Shown here one piece after another: positions 55,630-64,000 of a stretch of 64,000 nt of DNA. The notes under the pieces are model-generated. The model was not told where the DNA came from and did not search any database. It saw only the letters and a list, made by a program, of their open reading frames with translations. Source of the DNA: Salinicola halimionae (lineage in GTDB: Bacteria > Pseudomonadota > Gammaproteobacteria > Pseudomonadales > Halomonadaceae); the NCBI RefSeq assembly GCF_003206065.1, contig NZ_PZJQ01000004.1, positions 885,913-949,912 of the forward strand. The letters are read 5' to 3'. The translations under genes were made by a program, and so were the position numbers. How positions within the stretch are numbered: position 1 is the first letter of the stretch; each line of letters opens with the position of its first letter.

Positions 55630-57945
55630 ATGCAGACCTTGCTGTCACCGACCTCAGCTTCCAGGGATTGGATGTTCTGGCGTGGGCTCAGACGCTCCAC
55701 GCGGGCGGTTTGTTACCCCCGCCTCAAGCCGATCCATCAGATCGAGCAACTGCCGGCCGAGGGCCGCGGTGAAACTGGGCACTATGCCTGGCGTTCGATG
55801 GGCAACGATCCTCAGTTCGCCTGGCGACGCCACTTACCGTTGCCGGGCTGGAACATGCTCGAGGTCGCTATCCGCCATGATCAGCCGAGCGGCTCAGTGC
55901 GGCTCTATGTCGATACCGGTCAGGGATTCAGAGAGACGGAAAGTTTCTACCTGACTCTCCGGCCGGGGCGAATCGCCAAGCGTCTGTGTTTCATCGGGGC
56001 GGGTGTCCGAGGGATTCGTTTCGATCCGTTGGAAGCCGAAGGGTGTTTTGTCGTCGACCATTTGAGACTGGTGTGGCTGACACCGTGGTTTGCTTACGAC
56101 CGTTTATCTCAGCGGTTGGCCAACCTGCATGGTCAGTGGCTCGAGACGCCCAAAACAAAGATAATGACCCAATTGAAACTGAGCGCGCGAGCGCAGAAGC
56201 TTCACTGGCGAACGCTGGCCTTGAAACAGTACGAGGAGACCTTCGTTCGCCTCTGTCCACGCAAGAGCTACCGGCAGTGGCTGGCTCAGCAGCCAGTGCT
56301 CTCTGTCGAGCAGATATCTCGACGGCTGGCCACTTTCTCCTACCGGCCCCTGATCTCGATTCTGCTGCCGACCTATAACCCCGTGCTGAAAGATATCGAT
56401 CGCTGCATCGAGTCGGTATTGGCACAGCATTATCCGAACTGGCAGCTGTGTATCGCCGATGATGCCTCGACCGACCCGCGCGTTCATGAGCGGCTTTCTC
56501 ATTATGCCGAGCAGGATTCGCGTATCAAGCTGGTGTTTCGACCGACCAATGGCCATATCTGTGCGGCGAGCAACAGTGCGCTGTCATTCGCCCGCGGCGA
56601 CTATGTCGCGCTGTTGGATCACGATGACAGTCTGGTGCCGGAAGCGCTCTACCATGTCGTAGAAACCTTGCAGCGCCAGCCGCAGGCGGAACTTCTGTAC
56701 AGTGACGAGGACAAGATCGACGATTTTGAAGAGCGCTATGATCCGCACTTCAAACCGGCGTGGAACCCCGACCTGTTGCTGGGGCAGAACTATGTCTCTC
56801 ATCTTGGGGTGTACCGAACCTCGCGAGTCAATGCCGTGGGTGGGTTCCGACAAGGCTTCGAGGGCAGTCAGGATCATGATCTGACACTGCGTTTCTGTGC
56901 CGGCCTGAATCCCGATCAGATCATCAGAATTCCGCAGGTGCTTTACCACTGGCATGCCGGCGCGGGTTCCACGGCGATGGCCGCCGTGGAAAAAGCTTAC
57001 ACCGGAGAGGCCGGTCTGCAGGCAGTGAAGGATTATCTGATCCACCACGCCGCGGGTGCCAGCGCCGAGCCGGGAAAATTCCCCAATACCTATCGCATTC
57101 GTTGGCCGATTCCGGACCCAACGCCGCTGGTTAGCCTGCTGATACCGACCCGTGATCAGGTATCGATTCTGCGCCCCTGCGTCGAGGCCTTGCTCGAACG
57201 AACGCGCTATCCGCATCTGGAAGTATTGATTCTCGACAATGGCTCGACCTGTCCGGAGACGCTGGCCTTTCTCGAGGGAATTGCAAAGGATTCGCGCGTT
57301 CGCGTGCTGCGTTGGGCACAACCTTTCAACTACTCCGCCATTAACAACTTCGGTGCCCGTCACGCCAGGGGCGACATTATCGGATTGATCAACAACGATA
57401 TCGAGCCGATCAACGAGGACTGGTTGGAAGAGATGGTCGGTCAGGCCTGTCGCGACGAGATCGGCTGTGTCGGGGCCAAGCTCTACTACCCCAACGGCAC
57501 CGTCCAGCATGCCGGCGTTCTGCTCGGCGTCGGGGGGGTCGCCGGGCATGCACACAAATACTTCTCGCGTCACGAGCCGGGATATTTCAGTCGCCTGCAT
57601 CTCGTACAGAATTATTCCGCCGTGACCGCAGCGTGTCTGGTAGTGCGAAAGGCGCTATTCGATGCCGTGGGCGGCCTCGACGAAGAGAACCTGGCAGTGG
57701 CATTCAACGACGTCGACTTCTGTCTCAAGGTCCGGGAGGCGGGGTATCGCAACCTGTGGACGCCGTTCGCCGAGCTTTACCACCACGAATCCGTCTCCCG
57801 CGGCGCTGATGACACCAGCGCCAAGAGACTAAGAGCGAGTCGAGAAGCGGATTACATGCGCCGGCGATGGCGCCATCGGTTATTCGATGACCCGGCTTAT
57901 CACCCTAGCCTGACACTGACTTACGAGGACTTTTCGCTGCGTTGA
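55630..57945 (+). CDS. Dual-domain GT2 glycosyltransferase
   Basis: 771 residues. About 1-230 is an uncharacterised N-terminal part with a beta-rich stretch (GWNMLEVAIRHDQPSGSVRLYVDT). GT2 domain 1: PLISILLPTYNPVLKDIDRCI, ADDASTDPRVHE, ALLDHDDSLVPEALY, LYSDEDKIDD. GT2 domain 2: LVSLLIPTRDQVSILRPCVEAL, LDNGSTCPET, NNFGARHARGDIIGLINNDIEP, AVAFNDVDFCLKVREAGY. Such tandem GT2 proteins often polymerise two-sugar repeats, frequently with rhamnose. ATG 55630 is spaced better from GTGAGGGA than ATG 55624. Confidence 0.85.
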   Translation: MQTLLSPTSASRDWMFWRGLRRSTRAVCYPRLKPIHQIEQLPAEGRGETGHYAWRSMGNDPQFAWRRHLPLPGWNMLEVAIRHDQPSGSVRLYVDTGQGFRETESFYLTLRPGRIAKRLCFIGAGVRGIRFDPLEAEGCFVVDHLRLVWLTPWFAYDRLSQRLANLHGQWLETPKTKIMTQLKLSARAQKLHWRTLALKQYEETFVRLCPRKSYRQWLAQQPVLSVEQISRRLATFSYRPLISILLPTYNPVLKDIDRCIESVLAQHYPNWQLCIADDASTDPRVHERLSHYAEQDSRIKLVFRPTNGHICAASNSALSFARGDYVALLDHDDSLVPEALYHVVETLQRQPQAELLYSDEDKIDDFEERYDPHFKPAWNPDLLLGQNYVSHLGVYRTSRVNAVGGFRQGFEGSQDHDLTLRFCAGLNPDQIIRIPQVLYHWHAGAGSTAMAAVEKAYTGEAGLQAVKDYLIHHAAGASAEPGKFPNTYRIRWPIPDPTPLVSLLIPTRDQVSILRPCVEALLERTRYPHLEVLILDNGSTCPETLAFLEGIAKDSRVRVLRWAQPFNYSAINNFGARHARGDIIGLINNDIEPINEDWLEEMVGQACRDEIGCVGAKLYYPNGTVQHAGVLLGVGGVAGHAHKYFSRHEPGYFSRLHLVQNYSAVTAACLVVRKALFDAVGGLDEENLAVAFNDVDFCLKVREAGYRNLWTPFAELYHHESVSRGADDTSAKRLRASREADYMRRRWRHRLFDDPAYHPSLTLTYEDFSLR

Positions 57946-57991
57946 ATCGCAGTGAGAAGAATGAATATCCAGCCTACGAGGGGGACTGATC

Positions 57992-59020
57992 ATGAACTAT
58001 CCGCGCTGGGTGGTTTTGAGTGATGGAACCTGTCCGACCGAAGATATCTACTTCCTGAAATCGGTGGCACCGTGGCTGCAATCACGTGGCATCGAGGTCA
58101 AGCGGATCGACACCAGCTACTGGCGACTGCCAGTCATGTGCATGCCCTGGCTGGTGGGTGAACTGCGTAATGCCCACGTTCTCGTCTGTCGGTCGCTCAA
58201 TGGCGCCTGGATCTCTTGGCTGGAAGATAATCGGCACCGATTGGCTACCATTCGCTATCTGATCGATGACGATATCGACGCCGCGGCCCTGGACGAACAG
58301 TTGCCGGAAACCTATCGGCGGCGAATGGCTCACGTGTCGTCGCAAATACAGCCACGTTTGCTAGCGATCGCCGATGAGGTCATTGCCTGTTGTGAGCCGC
58401 TGGCGAAACACTTCAGTCGTCGTCACGATTCAGTGTCGCTGTTGGCGCCTTCACTAATCGCGCCGATGCCGAATCATGACCATTTTTCCATGCTGGCGCC
58501 GTGTGTCGGATTCCATGGTTCTCGGGCTCATCTGGCCGATCTTGAGAATATCACGCCCGCGCTGGTCGATATCCACGAGCGCAACAAGGCACTGACATTC
58601 GAAATCATGCTGGGGGGATTCTCTCCGGTATCGTTGCGGGGTTTGCAGCGTGTGCGCACGCCCAAGCCCATGGGCTGGCGCGCCTTTCAGCGCTATCGTG
58701 ACCGCCAACGGATGCATATCAGCCTGACCCCGATGCGGGACACGCCGTTCAATGCCGGCAAGACTTATATCAAGTTTCTGGACAACGCCGCGATGGGGAG
58801 CGTTGGACTTTACAGTGCGCGCTCCCCTTACCGGGAAATCGTCGCGCATGGCGAGGACGGACTATTGGTCGAGGACACGCCCGAAGCCTGGCGTTCAGCC
58901 ATGCAACAGTTGATCGATGACCCGACGGCCGCGCGCTTGATGGCACAGAATGCCGCTCGCAAGGCGCTGGATATCGGTAATCCGGAAAAGGCACGAGCTT
59001 TCTGGTGGGTACGCCGTTGA
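57992..59020 (+). CDS. GT-B-fold glycosyltransferase
   Basis: 342 residues. N-terminal half WVVLSDGTCPTEDIYFLKSVAPWL, VCRSLNGAWISWL, YLIDDDIDAAAL; C-terminal half GFHGSRAHLADLENI, ISLTPMRDTPFNAGKTYIKFLDNAAMGSVGLYS and EDGLLVEDTPEAW, the donor-binding pattern of GT4-like enzymes. It lacks the canonical EX7E spacing. Follows the GT2 gene by 46 bases, probably the same operon. Confidence 0.72.
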   Translation: MNYPRWVVLSDGTCPTEDIYFLKSVAPWLQSRGIEVKRIDTSYWRLPVMCMPWLVGELRNAHVLVCRSLNGAWISWLEDNRHRLATIRYLIDDDIDAAALDEQLPETYRRRMAHVSSQIQPRLLAIADEVIACCEPLAKHFSRRHDSVSLLAPSLIAPMPNHDHFSMLAPCVGFHGSRAHLADLENITPALVDIHERNKALTFEIMLGGFSPVSLRGLQRVRTPKPMGWRAFQRYRDRQRMHISLTPMRDTPFNAGKTYIKFLDNAAMGSVGLYSARSPYREIVAHGEDGLLVEDTPEAWRSAMQQLIDDPTAARLMAQNAARKALDIGNPEKARAFWWVRR

Positions 59021-59022
59021 GC

Positions 59023-59082
59023 CAAGACGATAGAACTGAGGTCAAGATGATAGTGCTGAGGTCAAGATGATGGCGCTGATCT
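59023..59082 (+). repeat. 20-bp tandem repeat, three copies, intergenic
   Basis: Unit caagatgatagtgctgaggt: copies at 59023-59042 (3 differences), 59043-59062 and 59063-59082 (several differences at the end). Directly after the stop of the GT-B gene. Confidence 0.85.
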
Positions 59083-59177
59083 CGAGCGCTGATCCTGTAT
59101 GAGCACGCCGGCTCCGTTTCCCACTTTGCATCGCCGCCATGGCGGCAAGAATCTTTAACATGACAGGAAACTCAACC

Positions 59178-60128
59178 ATGAATATCGAATTTACTGCCAT
59201 CACGATGGTGCGGGGAGAAGAAGACGTCGTCTTTGCGTCTTTCCTGCATCACCTGCGATTGGGGTTCGACCGGCTTATTGTGCTCAGCCATATCGAGCAT
59301 GACTTCCTCAGGGAGTGCGTCGCTGAATTGCGTGATAGCTACCCGGAGAAGGAGATTGCCTTCGTAGAGATCGAAGACGAGCAGGGCTTTTCCAGACGCA
59401 AGGCCGACTATATCAATGGGGCCCTGGACATTTATCTGAAAAAGGATTGCTACAACGTCGTCTATGGTTTCGACGCCGATGAGTTCCTGACTTTCAAAAA
59501 AGGGCTCACGGTAAAGGATTTCTACGCGTCATTCGCGCAGCGCTTCCCAGGTGAAGAGAATATGAAGCGATTCTATTTTCGGCTGCCGTGGATCAATGTG
59601 ATCTGCAAGGAGCGCATCGCCTACCAGCAGGATCTGGAAGGGAAGCTGTTGGAGGCCGAATATTGGTCACTGGGCGAGCAGGCCTCCGATACCAAGGCGC
59701 TGTTCGTTCATCGTCAGTCACATCGCCTGCACATGGGGTATCACTGGCTGATGGCCAAACAAGATGGAACGGTGCTGGAGCCCGAGGCCGAGATCATGAA
59801 TTTCGCCCGAGAGTGGGAAGCCTGCATCTATCACCTGCCGCTACGTAGCGTGGAACAGTTCTTCGCGCGGATGGGTAACTACGTCTCCAGTGCGGCGAAG
59901 CAGGAAAAGCACAACCGCTTGAGCCAGTTCTTCATCGACAATCCGCATATCAATCGCCAGCACTTCTTCGAGATGTGCATCGCCCCGACGCCGAGTTATC
60001 CGAGTTACGAAGCGCTCAAGGCAGATATGGGGCCGGCGATCGAAGAGATGGTATTGATGGCCTTTACCAAACTGATGGTGAAACCCCGCATCGACATCGG
60101 AAAGGCGCTGTCCCCGGCCACTTCATAG
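59178..60128 (+). CDS. GT92/GT2_4-like glycosyltransferase B
   Basis: 316 residues, paralogue of the gene at 52748: ITMVRGEEDVVFASFLHH, LSHIEHDFLRECVAELR, FSRRKADYINGAL, FDADEFLTF, IYHLPLRSVEQFF. ATG 59178 has ACAGGA 9 bases upstream; the frame is open to 59139. Last plus-strand gene of the assembly block, ended by a strong hairpin at 60204. Confidence 0.75.
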   Translation: MNIEFTAITMVRGEEDVVFASFLHHLRLGFDRLIVLSHIEHDFLRECVAELRDSYPEKEIAFVEIEDEQGFSRRKADYINGALDIYLKKDCYNVVYGFDADEFLTFKKGLTVKDFYASFAQRFPGEENMKRFYFRLPWINVICKERIAYQQDLEGKLLEAEYWSLGEQASDTKALFVHRQSHRLHMGYHWLMAKQDGTVLEPEAEIMNFAREWEACIYHLPLRSVEQFFARMGNYVSSAAKQEKHNRLSQFFIDNPHINRQHFFEMCIAPTPSYPSYEALKADMGPAIEEMVLMAFTKLMVKPRIDIGKALSPATS

Positions 60129-60203
60129 GCCGGGTCACCGAACCATCAAGTCGTCAAGAGATCGGCTTTCCATCGAAAGTGCGTCATCGCAGGAGAAGAC
60201 ACG

Positions 60204-60238
60204 GCGGCCGGGTGACCTTCACCTGGCCGCTTGTCGTT
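60204..60238 (+). terminator. Terminator between convergent genes
   Basis: 12-bp stem gcggccgggtga/tcacctggccgc (one G-T pair) with a 3-base loop, followed by ttgtcgtt. Confidence 0.65.
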
Positions 60239-60280
60239 CCAGCATGAGCTTGCTTCTCCGAGCCCTGCTGAAGATTGAAT

Positions 60281-61519
60281 CTAGGATGCGACCGGTAGGC
60301 GAGAGTCCCACAGCAGACGTTCGATAGGAGAGATGTTATCGGTCAGATGTGCCACGGCATTGATCACGGCCAGGTCGATACCTTCGCGATCATAGAAGCC
60401 TCCGTTGATCTGCGTGGCGTGAATGACGACGCTGGCAAAGTTTCGAAATAGACGTCTTTCGGGGCCGATCGGGTGGCGCCAGAAGTCATCTAGGGTGCTG
60501 GTTGAGGTTAGTCCAGGCAGACGATAGATCGCTTGGCCCAGCGCCAGGGTCGGGCAATCGCGTTCCAGTGCAGCGAGCCCCTCCTGCCCATTGACCGTTA
60601 CCAGCCCCGAGGCATGATCGATAAGCGTTTTCAGGTCGGCCCCGGGCATGAACACGAGCCGCTCGCCGAGATCGGTCTCTCGCGCCAGGTCCCGCAGTCG
60701 TCGAACATAACCCGGCACGGCCGTTCCCATCGGATCGAGGATGATCAGCCGTGCGCGTCCCGGTGCGAAGCGAGCGAACGAGCTGACCACCCGGGCGACA
60801 CCGTCATGCATGTCTGCGTAGGGAGAGTGCCAGCGAATCCGGCTGTCGTCGTCGTGCTGGAGCGGGAAGAGATAGAACGGCTGTCTCTCCTCGAGCAGTT
60901 GCCGACAGCGGGTCGCGGCCTGGCGCTGGCCTCGACCGATGAGTCGCCGGCAGTCGATGTCATTGGAAAGTCGGGTATGACTTCGGGCATGTCGAAAGAG
61001 CAGAGGATTGGCTAGATCTGCCAACTGATAGCCGATCCTCCGAAAGGCGCGTGACGCGAGGGGCTGCTGGAAAGGACGGGGTGGCAGGGCGTGAGGTATC
61101 GTCGGGCCAACGCTTTGATACCAATCTGCATCCCGCGGGAGCAGTGAGTAACCATCGACGCCTTCACGCTCGAGCGTGGTCCAGTAAGACTGAAGATAGC
61201 CGGGCGCCAGAATATGGTTACGTATCCCGCGTCGTCGCGCTGCGCTTATCACTTCCTTATGAGCGGGGCGACAGTCACCGAAAGCCACCTGATCGGTGAT
61301 GCCGTGGCGTCGCCACAGATCGGTAACGAACTCCCCCAGCATGGGCCAGGGATCGCGAAAGGTTTCCGTTAGCTTGCCGTGCCACCCGAACTGATCACCG
61401 GCGGTGAAGTTGACCTTGACGACCTTGTGGCCATCGTCGCTAAGCCGCTGCCCCAGTTGATTGAGAAATCGGGAGCGGGGACCTTGCAGAAATAGGAAGG
61501 CTCGCCTCGCGGGGAACAT
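60281..61519 (-). CDS. Second KpsS-like protein lacking the HP motif
   Basis: 412 residues with the KpsS frame: FLFLQGPRSRFLNQLGQRL, VNFTAGDQFGW, DQVAFGDCRPAHKEV, APGYLQSYWTTLEREGVDGYSLL, TVNGQEGLAALERDCPTLALG. Where copy 1 (30991) has IKNHPLDMG, this protein has ILDPMGTAV around Asp262, so the His-Pro pair is lost. It may have a different activity or be a structural or regulatory paralogue. It stands alone on the minus strand, convergent with the assembly genes. ATG 61519 has AAAGGGA about 8 bases upstream. Confidence 0.8.
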   Translation of the reverse strand: MFPARRAFLFLQGPRSRFLNQLGQRLSDDGHKVVKVNFTAGDQFGWHGKLTETFRDPWPMLGEFVTDLWRRHGITDQVAFGDCRPAHKEVISAARRRGIRNHILAPGYLQSYWTTLEREGVDGYSLLPRDADWYQSVGPTIPHALPPRPFQQPLASRAFRRIGYQLADLANPLLFRHARSHTRLSNDIDCRRLIGRGQRQAATRCRQLLEERQPFYLFPLQHDDDSRIRWHSPYADMHDGVARVVSSFARFAPGRARLIILDPMGTAVPGYVRRLRDLARETDLGERLVFMPGADLKTLIDHASGLVTVNGQEGLAALERDCPTLALGQAIYRLPGLTSTSTLDDFWRHPIGPERRLFRNFASVVIHATQINGGFYDREGIDLAVINAVAHLTDNISPIERLLWDSRLPVAS

Positions 61520-61836
61520 CGTCTCGATCCCTTTCGTCAGTATGGGAACGGCCGCTGTCTGTCGACGATAGGTCGTCGAGACTTGGTAATCATCAGGAAG
61601 TTGGCGGTCGTCGGAACAGCTCGGATGCGATACCGAGGCAAGACGTGACTGTAACGCGGCCTGGCATATCCGCCATGCCGCGTTTTCGTGAATCGAGCGG
61701 TGGTTTAATTCGTCCTATAAAGATGAGTCGTATCAGACCGGACGACGGTCATCGGCAAATTGCCGGACAAGGTCTTTGGTGGAGTGAGAGGGCGCCGGGT
61801 CTCGAACGACGTCGAGACTGGCAACCCGAGCAAGGC
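61520..61836. other. Intergenic region between ligB and the second kpsS-like gene
   Basis: 317 bases. A hairpin aacgcggc/gccgcgtt (61653-61684, 16-base loop) is the only structure seen; its T tail is on the plus strand. Probably holds the promoter of the kpsS-like gene. No gene recognised. Confidence 0.45.
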
Positions 61837-63615
<1,779 letters not shown>

Positions 63616-63697
63616 TCAACGACCGCTGAACGATTTTCTGAACACCGAAAGGTGGGGGATTCGACGTTTCGACTGCCATCAAACATCAAATAAAAAA

Positions 63698-63721
63698 GGG
63701 CCTCGCGAGTTCGCGAGGCCC
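63698..63721 (-). terminator. Terminator of the gene at the right edge (minus strand)
   Basis: 11-bp perfect stem gggcctcgcga/tcgcgaggccc; on the minus strand it is followed by a run of six T (plus 63692-63697). Confidence 0.85.
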
Positions 63722-63801
63722 TTGGCTAATTTCTGGCCTGGTCTGTCAGGAGCTGCCGGTTCGCGCCCGGTGCCAAATGAATCGACACCGGGTGCGATAA
63801 A

Positions 63802-63999
63802 TTACCCGTTGGATTTCAGCTGCACGTAATCCAGCAATATCTGCGAGGTTTCCTGCAGTTCGGCGCGGTCGATGGGTTTGCCGTCATCGGCCTCCGCCGC
63901 CTCATCGTTCTCGGAGCCCGCGTCGCTACCCTTGGCGTCCTTGTCATCGGTGTCGCCGGCCGAGTCATGATCCTCGCGGGCATCTGTCCAGTTATCGAG
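63802..63999 (-). CDS. C-terminus of an unidentified protein with an acidic tail (runs off window)
   Basis: The minus-strand frame is open from the window edge and ends at TAA (63802-63804), 80 bases before a terminator. The ~65 visible residues begin LDNWTDAREDHDSAGD, continue as a strongly Asp/Glu-rich stretch, and end RAELQETSQILLDYVQLKSNG. No domain can be named from this part. Confidence 0.6.
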   Translation of the reverse strand, partial: LDNWTDAREDHDSAGDTDDKDAKGSDAGSENDEAAEADDGKPIDRAELQETSQILLDYVQLKSNG

Positions 64000-64000
64000 T

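Overview
The window looks like a chromosomal capsule locus from a moderately GC-rich halophilic gammaproteobacterium. A member of the Halomonadaceae (Halomonas, Salinicola or Kushneria type) is my inference from the codon usage, the TRAP/IclR catabolic genes and the GlmS and LigB sequences; I could not search a database. The edges are ordinary genes: a 5'-truncated glmS on the left, and ligB plus a 3' gene fragment on the right.

Layout. (1) 1-10.3 kb: glmS, a PhyH-type dioxygenase, kdsD, a large fusion protein carrying one KpsC-like Kdo-transferase module, a hexapeptide acyltransferase, ugd, and a GT92/GT2_4-like glycosyltransferase with an Ala-Pro repeat tail. (2) 10.5-12.3 kb: a small graveyard of toxin-antitoxin (TA) genes. 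It holds a HipB-like regulator with a HipA stub, a Phd-type antitoxin with a frameshifted and truncated VapC, an intact RHH/RelE pair, and a decayed copy of part of the neighbouring idnD. (3) 12.3-19.5 kb: a catabolic island with an idonate/polyol dehydrogenase, a D-2-hydroxyacid dehydrogenase, an IclR regulator, a beta-hydroxyacid dehydrogenase and a TRAP transporter. (4) 19.6-34.3 kb, minus strand: a tightly overlapping operon kpsC-kpsS-SDR-LtaS-like transferase-type I PKS-alpha-oxoamine synthase. (5) 35.0-43.4 kb: cysD and cysNC (PAPS synthesis), a lipoprotein, and the kpsD-kpsM-kpsT-kpsE export machine. (6) 43.4-48.5 kb: rmlBDAC and a second, unrelated-subtype UDP-glucose dehydrogenase. 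(7) 49.2-61.5 kb: surface-polysaccharide assembly genes. These include an RgpF-HAD protein, a stand-alone COG5610-like segment, GT92-like enzymes, a glycosyltransferase-sulfotransferase fusion, a dual GT2, a GT-B enzyme and a second KpsS-like protein.

How it fits together. The locus has the parts for an ABC-exported (group 2-like) capsule: Kdo supply (KdsD), Kdo-linker enzymes (KpsC, KpsS), export (KpsDMTE), and sugar donors dTDP-L-rhamnose and UDP-glucuronate. Two features go beyond a textbook kps locus. First, a fully reducing PKS without a thioesterase is translationally coupled to a PLP alpha-oxoamine synthase and lies in one operon with an SDR and KpsC. This is the gene set of the rhizobial rkpA/rkpG/rkpH/rkpJ K-antigen locus and the chemical logic of sphingoid or fumonisin assembly, so I infer a dedicated amino-alcohol lipid for anchoring or starting the capsule. 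Second, cysD-cysNC together with a sulfotransferase domain fused to a glycosyltransferase point to a sulfated capsule. No tRNA, rRNA, CRISPR array or insertion sequence was seen.
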